Assembly (NCBI RefSeq): GCF_958295425.1
Contig: NC_081136.1
Coordinates: 26,419,436-26,483,435 of the forward strand
Direction: 5' to 3'
Source: Solea solea
Taxonomy: Eukaryota; Chordata; Actinopteri; Pleuronectiformes; Soleidae
DNA length: 64,000 nucleotides
Shown: positions 24,715-36,680 of the stretch, piece after piece
How positions within the stretch are numbered: position 1 is the first letter of the stretch
How the letters are laid out: each line of letters opens with the position of its first letter
Position numbers and translations under genes: made by a program
The notes under the pieces: model-generated
What the model saw: only the letters and a program-made list of their open reading frames with translations
Told to the model about the DNA's origin: nothing
Database searches by the model: none

Positions 24715-25886
24715 ATTTCATTCATTTAAATGTAGTTTAAATTCAAACATAATGACAAAACAGATACTAAGTGTTCAGGTCCTGGACTGTGCAGTGTTCC
24801 AGCATGCACATGTCATAAAGTATCAATGTAAGTGGTCAAATGCAGCACATGCACTTTTTTTTTTTTATTAAATCCAAACTGGTGCGGAAGAGAAAGGAGT
24901 AAAGGAAGCGAGTAAATGTCCTTCTGTGATGAATGCAGACAGAAGTATAAACGTATCCTCTTTGCCAGTTCTTTGCAACATGTCTGTTTCAATTTAAAGC
25001 CTAATACAATCCAGGGATTATTCTGTCGTCTATTTTAAGGACTGAAAATCACAGTTATCGTTTTGCTCACTTACATTCCAATGTCATTTATACTTGGCTG
25101 TGACTTGCAGCCGTCCAATTAGCGTTTGTTTACATGCTTATTTTCATTTCCACATTAAGAGTCTATAACAAGCTGTGCACACAGACACCCACCACATTTG
25201 GATTCTTTGAGAACTTTTGTTCGTTTGTGTATCTTATGCTGTTTATTTCCTGCTCTCTTCTTTTTTGCAGCTTTCCTTTGTGTCTGTTTAGTTTCACTTC
25301 CTGCCCTTGAGTGCTTCCCTGATTAGCCACACCTGTTCCTAATTGTTTACACCTGTGTCTCGTTATCTCACCTTCCCTGTCTCCCTGTCAGTTTGTCTTG
25401 TGTGGCCATAGTTCACGTCTCAGCTTTTTTTTTTTTGGGTCATGTTTGTTGCCTAGCGAACATATTTGCAGTATGTTTTTGGGACTCGGGTCTCGGCTGA
25501 ACGTGTTCTGCAAAGACTGTTTTTCTTAATCCTGGCCTGACTCGAGTCCTACATTTGGGTCCTTGTCTTGTGTCGGACCTTAACACGTGGTGCACCGCCT
25601 GAGAATTCCTGACCTTTCAAAGCCCGACCAATGGGATGCCAGCTGTGTGTGACGGATGGAGGATGCTCTACCGACCGAACGGTGAGTGAACAGCGATCAC
25701 GTGAAGGCATGTTCTCCAGCTGAGCCAACTCTTTGAAAACAATGTGCTAAAAAGATTCAAAAACGCTAAGGATGATGAGCTGTGGTGATCATTTTATTAT
25801 TCTCATACTATCATCTGCATTTATATTACCATATAACGGCTGGCTAACAAACTTGGCACGCAATCCGTGACCATATTCTGTGCTTC

Positions 25887-25921
<35 letters not shown>

Positions 25922-28900
25922 GCCAAAGAAAGAAGTCTTTGCCACTAAAAGCAGATAAAATATTTAGTTTGTCTTTTAAGACTGCAAGAGCTTTTTTTTT
26001 TCTTTCTTTTTTTGTTGGCTTTTCTCGTCATCAGTGCTGTAAACCTAGAGATGCTGAGGTAACGCTAACCTCCTGCGAGGGATCGTGCTCTAGTAAACAA
26101 AAAAGACACCAGTGTGAGATGGGCAAACACAAAACTCTTGGTGGAGAGGGAAAGATTAAACATGTGCGTCTTTGTTCAGGATTGTTGTGCACATGCACGT
26201 TCATGTCATTACAGCGGGAGACATTGGCTCCTAAGCGCAGAGACTTGACTCGTGTGTGTTTTTTGAGTCTTGTGCTGTATTTGCTCGGCCCTTGTTGATC
26301 TGCCCTCATTCACAAAGCCTCTGTCATTGTGAAAGCTGTGAGTTGCCAGTCACAGAGTTCAGCTTCCATCAGGGGGGGGCTAATACACCTCCGGACAATC
26401 CAACCTGGCAACCCAACACTATCACCCAAGCATCCCCCCCCCCTCTGTTGCATTCTTCTCTCCTCCAGCGCTCATCTCTGTCGGGGGAGCACTCGGAATA
26501 GTTTGTGATTAAATAAAGATTAGGCTCTCTGCATTAAAGATTCAAACATACTCACATGCACAGAAAGAGTGAACATTCACTGGATTGTACCCATGCCCTA
26601 TACCTATATCAAGAATATGTGAAGTTGCATCATATGGATTTGACATAAAACCACTTTTCCACTGACCAAAAACCCCACAAACACCTGGCAAATTCTGCAG
26701 TGGGAACAGATGCAACTCTGCAATAGACATGAGTTTTTAAGCTTGGGCACTGATCAGCAGTGAGAACTGTTGGGATCAGATTAAAAAAATATTAGTATCT
26801 GTGATACTCAACAGGGGAGGAGGACAGAAATTGAGATGAGAAGAGTTTTCTTACTCCAGCAGTTCTATAGGTGTGCAACAGAAAAGGAACGTGTCCACTG
26901 ACATGTAAATATCTCTCTTGCTTAACACATTTTTGGAGTGTTGGATGGAGTGTACATCAGGCTTTGGTGTAAATTGAGCAAACAATAATGATAATACTTT
27001 ACTGTCCGCAGATGTATACATTTATCTATAGCTTCACAGGCTAATTGTCCACTGTGGAAATAGGAAACCTGTAGAGTTGAGGGCAACCTCCATATGTGGT
27101 CAATTTCTTTTCATTTTTAACTATGAGCGACTCTTGTTTCATATAAGACGCAGTCATGTGACCCATTATTCATATAGAAATAGTCATTAGTGCAGCTTTG
27201 ATGCTCTCATCCTCGGGTGTAATGAGTTTGAAGCAGCTGTGTGTTTTCTGCATCAGTGTGTTAATGTGGGCTTTTTGCATCAAGTACTGTAGTACTGTAG
27301 ACTTGCTTTACTTTGACAAAGGAGAGATTCAGTTTTCTCTGGACACATTTCAGTGGTTTGAACTTCACTGGTTAGAAAATGAGTGGAACATTGGGAAAAT
27401 GAACATTCTAGGATGACGAGCTCATGTCATTTATCCTTCTGTTAGTGTCACGTTCTTTTCTCAGCTGCTCTCATGCCATCTGAACTCGCTGCTTTCTTCT
27501 CTCCATCAGTGTATCTATTTCTGTGGCGCCACACCGATGCGCGGCATCACAACGGATTACCTAATCCCCCTGACTCTCTCTCAGTGAGCGTCCCTGTGCA
27601 AACACATAAAGGCACGAGTGTTTGACTCACCCGTGCGTTAGGACTCATGTCCTGTGTGCGTCTCTAGTGCTAACTGTGTGGATTTTAGGCATGTTTATTT
27701 ATTTATTTTTGTCGTGGAGAACAGACGTGGTTGAGCTTTATACGTGTTTAAAATAAGAAAAGAATATTGGGAGAGAAACTTTTGGACAGAAAACATTCTT
27801 GAAAGTTGCATCAAAGAGAATTCTACTTTTCTTTTTTGCAGCTATCTTGACTGCATTTGAAGTTAAGACAGCTAACACTCACTTAAGCAGTTTTTCTTCA
27901 AGACATGAACTTCACAAAAAATTGGGGGCATTCTCTGGACGTTTGTTGGTCACATATGAAAAAAGAAGCAGGAGATTATCTGGTTCAGATGCTTTTACAA
28001 AGAAAGTTGCTTGAACAATTAGGTGTGGACATTCAGTTACTAAGCTGGCAGGAAAAGTTCCAGGCTATGCATGTTTGAAAACCGTGTGTAGTTTGGATGG
28101 TTTTATTAGGGGAATTTGACTGGGTATCACTGCTGGTTTCCTGAATTGATTTAATTCTGATTCACAAGGTCTCTATTTAATTTATTTGATTCAATATTGA
28201 TTCATTTAGAGACATATCAGTTTCCCTACCAATTTTGCTTGTATGTTTTTCACAGAACTAACAAAAGAGAACTGCAAATTGTATATAATATGGGTCTTTA
28301 TAACCTGGTGCATCATTGAAACTATCATGTTTACATTGACCCCAAAGGAATTACGTGAATGCACTTTTCATTTCATATGACCACACGGCGCAACTCTACA
28401 GCACAGTTGGTGATAATTCAAATTCTAACTTGTTAAAGTTCAAACGTGTCCAGCCTACAAACGCCACAGTATTTTGTTTTCTACACTATAAATGGAAAAA
28501 AAACGAACAAATCTGCAGACTCAGCTGTTTGCTCCATGGAAGTTAAAAATTTCATGAATCAATATCAGCTTTTCCAAATAAAAATCAATATGAAACAAGA
28601 AATCTTTTTTTTTTTAACCCAGCCCAAATATCAAGTTATGGCATCAAATTTAAGCCATATGTGTATATTTCACTGCCTTTTCACTTTCATTCCTCCTTTT
28701 CCTTAGTAGTCGTCTCCCTGTGTCAACCATCATGGCTGAGAGAAAACTCATTTCACTTCAGACTCTTCCCTCGGTGTCTTTGTTTGGACTGCAGTGCTAG
28801 TTTTAAGCCGTGGGAAGGTAATAATGAAGTTGATTCACTGCCAGCAGCCATATTGGATTGACAGCAGGAGGCAGAAGAAACTCTTTGTGTGAAGCTCACC

Positions 28901-28978
28901 AAGTCCTCGCTGTTCAAGGGTGAGGACAGTGTGTGTGTGTGTTGTTGACAGAAATACCATTGGCTTTGCAGGTGCATG

Positions 28979-29014
<36 letters not shown>

Positions 29015-32000
29015 CCAGGCATGTCGTGTCCCTGCAGAGGGCCATCTGCAAAAATGCAGGCATTACTTTTGAAGGTTAGATCTTTGCTAAAAATGCTGCT
29101 GCATTTTGTTTTTATGATTGAGACAAAGCAGTCTGCTCTTATAATGTGGAAATATAGATAGTTTTCAATGCATTTGTGAAGGAAATAAACAAAAGAACCA
29201 GAGTTACTGGGCCTCTACATCTACATCTGTATGTGCGTGTGTTTGTCGTGCCATCACCAGGGTTTCTTCCACTAGAAATAGCTGGTAATAGACAAAGGTA
29301 ATTGGCTTTGCTTGTCGGTTAATCAGATTAAATGCATTGTAACCTTAGACGTTTAGGCTTTTGGCTGACGATCTGATCTAAAGAGAATCGGGTTGAAGAA
29401 TAAGCAGCTTATTGTCAGAATAAAGTAGATGCTGTATTTAAAAGTGAGTGGTATTTATTTTTCCAGAAGAAGAAATAGTTTAGAATATTTAGCCACTGGG
29501 AAAACAAGAACTTAATTGCAGTTGCTGCCCATCACTGAACATTTTGCTCTCCAGTGCTTCAATATATTAAAACAGTGAAGGGACATGAAGTTTTCCCCCA
29601 AAACCATAGAGGAACTTTGCCAGTAAATTGTCAACATGAGACATAAAGACATATTTGTGGATGAGAGGCCACGATTTTATGGGATTCACTGTAAACACGG
29701 TTTTGTTGGATTAAGAAGAGGCAGACTGTCTGCACAGTAACTGATGCAAGTATAGACCTCATGCAGTAATTAACACACACTTCCTTTCAAGGTTGTGAGA
29801 CTGTGTTAATGTTCTAAAGCTGAAATAACCGCTCCTCAGCAGCTTGCCAACACTGTAACGGGAATGGACAACTGCCACTGAGCCCGACCAGAAAAATGTA
29901 CACCTGCTCGAGGGGCGCACACTTTTCGATTTGGCACATTATGATACATTTGTTTTATGTGATTAGTCTGAAATGAATACATGTCTTTATATATTACTTT
30001 TAGCAATCTTTAAACAATGTATCCATTAGTTTTAGCTGAGTATTTTAATAATATCCACTTCCTTGTATTTATTTATCTATCTATTTCTATGTGTGCTACA
30101 GCTGCTTTTCTGTCATTCAAAAATGTCTAGATGCTGGAGCAGCAGTGTCATGGATATATAAGGCTATGGAATAATGGACATTGTTAGTATATCCTGTCTA
30201 AAAGCAAGGTGATACTGTAGGAACAAAATGAACTAATATGAATTGAGTCGCATATTAAAGATACTGTCCACAAAATAAAAACGAGGGAGAGGAACTTTTT
30301 AGTATAAGTGCAGAGTCAAATGAGGAGCACCTGAAAACAAAGTAATCAATAGAAGGACACTGATCAGTTTACTTCCAGGAACAGCAGGCAGTACGGGAGT
30401 CATGCAGATATTGACTAAGTCTAAAAGCTCAGGTTTGATCCATCCACTCGAGGAGTCTAAACCTTCACACGTCTGCTTCATCAGTTTGATCGATAATGAA
30501 ACGGTGCCTTCAAAGCTCGGGATAGAAGAGACATAGAATAGCTACTGTCTGACTTCTGATGTGGCCTTGCCAAGCTTACTATAATATTAAAGAAACACAT
30601 TTAAATGTTGACTAAATGACAGTGATATAGTCTCTAAAGATGAGAGGTTTGGCCAATTTTCTCATAGACTTGCATACAAACAGACTTCCCTTTGCACCCA
30701 GTGGAAAACAAGATTTCACACTTTTCTGCTGTTTTCTGTTTTGACCTGGCCAAATTCTTATTTTAGGATAACAGAAAAGCAGCTGTAGCACACACAGAAA
30801 TAGATCATGAATGCATAGATAACTACAAGGAAGTGGAAATGATTAAATAATCAGCTAAAAATAAGATTGCTAAAAGGAATATATAAAGACATACATTCAT
30901 TTAAATTTAATTGGTATAGAATGAAAGGGTTAGAGGAACGCAAGCAAGCAAAATAAAATAAAATAAGCTTCACTAAAAGTAATCATATCCATGCAAACTT
31001 ATCCAATCCAACCTTACACTGTCAGTATAAAGATAAATATATCGAATTAAAAGAAAAGGTTCCCTGAAATGTGGCTGCTTTACCACTGATATGCACTCAA
31101 AAGATGCACAATAAATGAGTATAATTAGTGTTTTATTTATTTATTTTGTCCTATAAATGACAACTGAGACTGGGTTTTATGCTCAGTCAAACAAGCTTAA
31201 AATCTGGTGGAGGAAAAAAGGAAACAAAGTGCAGCTTTTATCTCATCATACCACTGGAAAAAAGTAGTTTATACTCTCTCTCTCTCTCTCTCTCTCTCTC
31301 AAACACACACAAGACACACACACACACTTTGCTTTTGGGAAAGTTGATATTGCTTACACCTCGAGGACTTTTCATTTTTAAAAACTCTCACATAAAACCT
31401 GCTCTGGTGAAATTCGTGCATGTGGTGTGATGTGGAAAGCCACCTGATAACCAGTGTGTGTGTGTGCTATTAAAGTATAAAGTGCTTATTCCTGCTCTGT
31501 CACACATGTGCTGTAATGAAACAAGCGACTGTGTAGTTCATGCCCTAAACCTTTAAGAAGATTGTTGTTGTTTTGGCCGAGTGCATTTCTGATGTGTGTG
31601 TGTGTGTGTGTGTGAGAATTATGATTGTATTTAGCACGTGCGGCTTGCATTTTGTGTCATGCTATAGGCTGTTTCTGAAAACACGTGAGGATATGAGGCT
31701 TGTGTGTGACGAGAGGCGGGTCACTGACATGACAGTGGATAAGGAAAAAGAAACAAGAAGAGGGAGAGAGTGTGAAACTGTGTGAGGCAAATTAAGTGAC
31801 GGGGAAGAAAAGGCAATCAGCTAAAAAATGCAGATGAGACTGGAGGAAAATAACACTGGAGAAAATAAACAGGGGAACTAAGGAGTGACCTATAGGCAGA
31901 GAGGGAGAAAGAAGCAAGAGAGAGAGAGAGAGGGGGAGAGAATGCATGAGAAGAGAAGAGAAGGGCAGCTCATGCACCAGTGGTGGTGTCGTCATGTGAG

Positions 32001-33236
32001 CAACTTCAGCCTGGACATTATAAAGTGTCTTTAGACATGAATGGACAAATGTACAATCATTGAAGCTCGTGAGGAACGTATTGTCAAAGGTCATTCCTAA
32101 GACCATAATCTTACTTTAACACCACTTAAAGGGATAGTTAAGTGGTTTTTTTAAGTGAGTTGCATGAGGTATGTACTGTACATCCAGAATATGCACCTTT
32201 ATCTTCGGGGAGATGGTATAGATCAATTAAACACATATCCAATCGGCAGAAGCTCTCCTTTCTCCCATCTTCTATTACATTTCTTAATAAACAACCTGCT
32301 CTGTGACCACTAGCCCCCGAGAAAGTCTTTTACAGTTTTTATTGTTTTTAAGGGTATTCCTAGGTCTTAATATCAGTTATTTTTATCTCGTTTATTGGCT
32401 ATTGTGCACAAACTTACCAAGTGATTTATGACACATATTGTACAATATAGCTTTAGTTGACAACACTCTTGTCTCTTGAAATCCTGGTCTCAGAAACAAA
32501 CTCATCAGAGTATCATAGCACGTTCCATCGTTGGAGTTACAAACATTTAGGCTAAATCAGGATAAAATCAGGTCAGACACAATCAGTTACATTTTCAAAG
32601 AAGTTCAAATTGGAGTTTAAGGTCAGTAAGTAATGCAGTGACTAAGTTTTCTTGTATTATTAACTTTAAAGCTGTTTCACACAAAACAGTGACCTTTCAT
32701 GTTCTTTAAGGTCAACATTTGAATGACAAAATCCTCAGCAGTCCTAGATGAGTTCACGTGTGTGAGAAGTTGAGCAGCGCTCCTGAAAAAGTCACCTACC
32801 TGTGATTGTAAACCAAATATTTTGGACATTTGAACTTGATTATTTTTTTTTTTTTTTTAGACTAAGCTATTAATTACTGAAGCAATTGCCAGAATAGTTA
32901 CCCTGCTTCTCTGTTTCCTTTTGAGTGTGCAGTAAAATGAGAGGAATGAGAGTTGTCTGGGAGATATACTAACCTGTGTAGTTGCTGGTGATGCTCTGAG
33001 TCTGTATTTCTGCCACAGTCCCTGTCAGAGCCTCTGTCAGAGCCTCTGTCAGTGCCTCTGTCAGTGCCTCTGTCAGTGCCTCTGTCGGAATCTCGGCTTC
33101 GGTCTGCAGATCTGGCTGCAGCTGGATTGTCGTACCAGTCCATTCCTCTGGCAGTGACTCTGTATTGTTGCTCTGTGTGTCCTGTGTGCTCAGTGTGGAG
33201 CCTTCACCCAGCACCAGAGCACAGAGCAGGGGCTCG

Positions 33237-33267
<31 letters not shown>

Positions 33268-33370
33268 TCCAGAGGTGGGAGCTGGAGCTGGTGCTTTGGT
33301 TGGTGCAAGCCACTTTTGGACTCATCGGGGTCAGATGACGAAGAGAAGTTCTGTTAAAGGAGAAGGTCAA
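21141..33370 (-). CDS. Single-sushi-domain transmembrane protein, SUSD3-like
   Basis: Exons in gene order: 32974-33370, 23233-23424, 22019-22172, 21711-21896, 21141-21477, phases 1, 1, 2, 2; 421 residues. Order: signal peptide with a poly-Leu core, Thr/Glu-rich stalk with five TEAL repeats, a sushi domain (about 133-196) with four Cys (LSCTP, AFWCRE, IYCSI, PVCEG), a membrane helix RVAVLASVVSGIVILAMSL ending in ICCLQ, a basic stop-transfer (RDRAKREGRSR), then a Pro-rich cytoplasmic tail ending IPQRPWQ. Sushi then VAVxASxVS...ILxMSxxFLxCCL closely follows human SUSD3; the longer Pro-rich tail and clear signal peptide differ. SUSD3 is a surface protein linked to cell adhesion and migration. Here the exact orthology is inferred. 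Intron 1 is 9.5 kb. An alternative start Met lies at 33325, nearer the hydrophobic core. Confidence 0.75.
23233..23424 (-). CDS. Sushi (CCP) domain exon
   Basis: 192 nt, phase 1 at both ends, the classic symmetric sushi module. Cys 1-4 and the Trp before the last Cys (KPQWSNYLPVC) are present. The acceptor CTCTCCTCAG and donor GTGAGC are strong. Being symmetric it could be skipped in frame, which would leave a protein without its only extracellular domain. Confidence 0.85.
24176..24433. repeat. Compound microsatellite cluster
   Basis: TG repeats pass into AG and GACA/GATA-type repeats (24176-24262), then unique sequence, then an uninterrupted CA run (24400-24433). It lies in the sushi gene first intron. 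Confidence 0.9.
24651..24710. repeat. TA dinucleotide microsatellite
   Basis: About 60 bp of near-pure TA with one TGTG interruption, in the sushi gene first intron. Confidence 0.9.
25240..25610. repeat. Possible LTR-type retroelement fragment
   Basis: The phrases GATTAGCCACACCTGTTCCT, ACACCTGTGTCTCG, CGAGTCCTACATTTGGGTCC and CACGTGGTGCACCGCC resemble the long terminal repeats of fish gypsy-like elements, which share a CACCTGT and TTTGGGTCC wording. No protein-coding part and no second LTR are seen nearby. Assignment is from memory of the pattern. Confidence 0.3.
25889..25919. repeat. CA dinucleotide microsatellite
   Basis: About 15 CA units in the sushi gene first intron. Confidence 0.9.
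28981..29012. repeat. GT dinucleotide microsatellite
   Basis: About 16 uninterrupted GT units, with a shorter GT tract 40 bp upstream (28928-28942). Confidence 0.9.
29971..30902. mobile_element. 932-bp unit with long imperfect inverted arms
   Basis: The left arm (29971-30112) and the reverse complement of the right arm (30771-30902) align along their length, sharing for example ATGTCTTTATATATT, TTTTAGCAATCTT, TCCACTTCCTTGTA and GCTACAGCTGCTTTTCTGT. The interior has no coding capacity. It includes a stretch (about 30655-30710) resembling another dispersed fish repeat. It may be a non-autonomous element with long terminal inverted repeats or an inverted duplication. No target duplication was found. 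Confidence 0.6.
31273..31327. repeat. TC then CA microsatellite
   Basis: A pure TC tract (31273-31300) is followed by interrupted CA repeats. Confidence 0.85.
32125..32400. repeat. Dispersed fish repeat, copy A
   Basis: Opens with CTTAAAGGGATAGTTAAGTG and GTTGCATGAGGTATGTACTG. A second copy with the same opening layout is at about 45505-45780. The GGGATAGTTCAGG opening is familiar from many fish genomes. Class not determined. Confidence 0.4.
32974..33370 (-). CDS. Sushi gene exon 1: signal peptide and TEAL-repeat stalk
   Basis: The hydrophobic core is nine Leu codons, all CTG, read from a (CAG)9 tract on the plus strand at 33239-33265. Farther along, five copies of a 12-bp unit encode TEAL repeats (about 33020-33080). 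NQST, NNTE and NYTG are sequons. Met at 33370 gives the longest frame; Met at 33325 gives a more usual signal peptide. The donor is ACACAG then GTTAGT. Confidence 0.7.
33020..33080 (-). repeat. 12-bp coding minisatellite (TEAL repeats)
   Basis: Five tandem copies of a 12-nt unit, ACAGAGGCACTG or its GCT variant, inside exon 1 of the sushi gene. The length keeps the frame, so copy-number changes would only lengthen or shorten the stalk. Confidence 0.85.
33239..33265. repeat. (CAG)9, coding poly-Leu on the minus strand
   Basis: Nine perfect CAG units on the plus strand, read as nine CTG Leu codons in the signal peptide of the sushi gene. Confidence 0.9.
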
Positions 33371-34997
33371 AGCCTCATGGTCGAGTTTTGCTTCGGGTCA
33401 AAATATGGTGGAGAAATGCTTCAGGGGAAAGTTTGCTTCTCTCCTGTCCTCATTCTTGTTGTCCTCGCCTCACTTTTCTGCACTTCCTCTGCCCCTTGCA
33501 CTCCTGTGCACTCTCTGAATCTCTGTCTTCTTCCTTCTCACTTGTCTTTTTTTGTTTTCCTCACTCCCTTGGTGGAAACAGAGAAAAAACCCTGGCGTTG
33601 TTGCTCATGACGCTGCTGTGCTGCATGGAGGTAAGAGAGAAAAAAGGGGGATGAAGTGAGGCAGCGTGTGTGTGTGTGTGTGTGTGTGTGGGTGTGAGAT
33701 CTCACATAATGCATGTGTGCATATAAGGTATAGATCCAGCTGCAATCTGCTCCCTCTCTGCTCAATTGCTGTTGTTTTCCCTCCAGCCTCCTCCTCTTGG
33801 TCTGGCTCTCTCGTGCTCTCGCTGCTCCCTCGCTCCACTGCTCTCTCCCTCCCTGATCTCCAGCTGACTGAGCTCTTGCATAACAGAAACTCATTCGCTG
33901 AGCTGTGCTGAGCTGAGCTGTAACTCATGCTGCCTTAAGTCCTGATCTTCCAGGTCCCCCACCCTTCCCCTCGCTGCTTCCCTTACCCGTGTTCCACTTT
34001 ATTCAGTGTGCAGGTATTTTAAGGTTTCACTTACATTGATTTACTATTGAATCACTGCCTCACGGGAGGTCACACGCTGGAGGTCAGGTCCACTTTGCCA
34101 GGCTTCACCATCACTGAACACTCAGCAGAATAATCCCACAGTAACAGGAGAGAATCAGAAGTGACAGAATATGACAGTCCTGCTTCTCCTGCTCTACATG
34201 CTTTTGTTGTTGTTATTTCTTCACCCCACGGAGTATTGTTTTTAGCGGCGCTGTGTGTTTGTCTATTTGTCTGTCTGTCTATTTGTCTGTCTGTTTGTTT
34301 GTTTGTTTGTGCTTCCACATATGTGTGTATATGGCCTTTTAGACATTGGTTGACATTGTGACAAGCACCTACCGCCCAGAAACTCTTGAGGGCAGGCAGT
34401 GTAGTCAGTCTGCTGTCCTCGCTGTTCAAACTGAGGACAGAAGCAGAGTGTAATGTTAGTCACAAGTTATGACTTACAGTATAAACAGTATTGTTTCTAT
34501 GGTAGTTTTGCAGCCCACAGGCGGACTGATCGGGCTTAAAGGGTTAAAGTTGTTACATCTCCAACTAGTCCAACTAACTTTAATTCATCATTAACAGTTA
34601 TTGGAAGCTTAATTACAAAACTGAAAATTCAAAACCTTTCTGTGTTTATTTGCATGACCTACAATTTGGGAATAAGTGACTTGGTGTTTGCTCAGTGACA
34701 TGGTCCCCCTTAATTTCAGGCTGTGACACTAAATCTAGGTCAGATTTTCTACTATCCCACCACACTTCATATCCAATCAGGAGCCAGAACTTCACAAAGA
34801 GGTTGTCCTCTCTGCTTGTGAGGCGGTTTGTTACTGAGTAAATTGATCTTGAGGTAATGTTAAACTCAGGCACTCGATGTTCAGGTAATATTATGAATTA
34901 TGGGTATATTTCAAGCAGGAATTCAATGATTCAGTCATTCCATCTTTTATTCTTTATTCTCAGTTTTTCTTTTCAATTAAGACCACAGACTAAGAAT

Positions 34998-35660
34998 CAG
35001 TGCCGGCCCAACATAAGCAAACTAAGTGCCTGCTTAGGGCCCCATGACCACCAGGGGGCCCCTAGAGCATTTCATAATTTTATTGTTTGTGCATGACACT
35101 AACTTTTGCAAATTTTACATATTTTTCAACTAGTTATTAACACATTTTGTTCTTGTTTGTGTTATCTTGTTAAAGTTCCATCTCTTTCTTTCTGATTTAA
35201 ATACGTGTTTTTTTTTTATTCTATCTGTCTTCTGTGCATTTGCACTTATTTGGGAATTACCAAGGTGCTGTTTGTCATTTTAAGTTATTTGACTTTTATT
35301 GTAGAGTGGCTTTTATCTTTACTTTTTCATTTAATGATAATATAACCTGATTACTTTATTATAGGTTATTTTTTGTAGCTCTTTAACCGTTGTTGCACTT
35401 TTGCACCTTGCAAATTTAGAATAAACTGTTTTATTTTGTTACTTTTTATTAGGCCTGACACCGTATTCACCTCGTAGTGTCATTTTGAATACTAAGTGAA
35501 AATCAACGCAAGATCATTCTTCTGATTTTGCTACCATTTAAAGGTGAAAACATGCCAGGCTGCAAGCAACACATTTACTGCTTTATTATTAGCGTTAATA
35601 AAGATTTGGGCCCCAAAATCTAACTTTTGCTTATGCCCATGAAGGCTTAGGACGGCCCTG
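34998..35660. mobile_element. Non-autonomous hAT-type DNA transposon
   Basis: Ends are inverted: left CAGTGCCGGCCC, right (reverse complement) CAGGGCCGTCCT, both followed at a short distance by CATAAGCAAA. Flanking octamers CTAAGAAT and ATAAGGAT agree at 6 of 8 bases, as expected for an aged 8-bp hAT target duplication. 663 bp, AT-rich, with no transposase frame. Confidence 0.75.
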
Positions 35661-36680
35661 ATAAGGATATGAGGAGTGTTACATAGGTGCTATAAAAAAT
35701 ATTCCACTGTCTTGTGTGTGTGTGTGTGTGAAGATATAGGACTGCAAGTATCTGTGAGGCACTCGTATAGATTCAGTTTAGAGTGGAGTCAGTGTGTCCT
35801 GAGTGTAAGGGAACTTGCTGACAGAACTATTCGATTGTCTTAGTGTCTCCACAGACCAGTGAACAGTATCACAGTGTTACGTAGACTTCTGCATAAAGGA
35901 AGTGGATTGGTTTATTGAGCCCTTCCTTCTTGGAAGCGAGCACAGACACAAAAACAAATGTTAACATTTACCAGTAATGAATCACGCTCGCATGGTAAGA
36001 AAGAGATAAGATGGCAAGTTTAGCTCGCTTCTCTTTGACAAATACTCACTGTAGCTGTTGCTTACTTAAAATACACAAACCTTTATATATTATTTAAGAG
36101 TTCTTTTCAAGTCGGAATGAAACAATTTGCCTTTGTTCCAGCCAAAGATCCAAAGATCATTTGTCGGTTTCTCCTGGTATTCACCCCCGGATTAAACCTT
36201 GTGCTTGAGTAATCCATGTTTTCATTGGTGTAATGGAACACCACAGTGCAGAAAGATTGTTTGCATAATTATGTGAAAATGAACTCATCATATCCAGTAA
36301 AAGTTGTTTGTTTTTTTGGTTCAGAATAAATATCCTCATATTTGCAGATTGTGCTGTGGTCACTGCTGTCTGGGAAACGAGCCAAGAGTCCAGCTACAGG
36401 GCTTAGCTGGTGTTCTGTAAATATTTTTTCCACATTTGTACCTCAGCGGTACAAACTAAACTCACAAAATAAGCATTTACTCTGCAGGGCTGACATGACT
36501 GATTAGGAACAAACTACACTTCAGTGCAAACGCACCTGAAATTTCTGTTTCCCCCTATATCTAGCACTTGGACATTGTGTCACAGTGCATCACTGGTGAT
36601 GTACAATCTTTCAAGTGGTGAATCTTATACAATCTTCTTTAGCCTGAGCTGAAATATCAACTGCCAGGGCTTTTCGTACA

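Larger units (their letters stand above)
23425..32973 (-). other. Large first intron of the sushi gene
   Basis: 9.5 kb without a supportable exon. It contains microsatellites (24176-24262, 24400-24433, 24651-24710, 25889-25919, 28981-29012, 31273-31300, 31593-31613), a possible retroelement fragment at about 25240-25610, a unit with long inverted arms at 29971-30902, and a repeat copy at about 32125-32400. Open frames in it have no domains. Confidence 0.6.

Noticed and set aside
32898..33143. Minus-strand frame with DRGTDRGTDRGSDRG repeats
   Set aside because: An alternative frame through the 12-bp minisatellite. The TEAL frame connects in phase to the sushi exon, this one does not.
33052..33610. 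Plus-strand frames over the sushi gene exon 1 with poly-Ala
   Set aside because: Antisense reading of the CAG tract, with no splice support or known domain.
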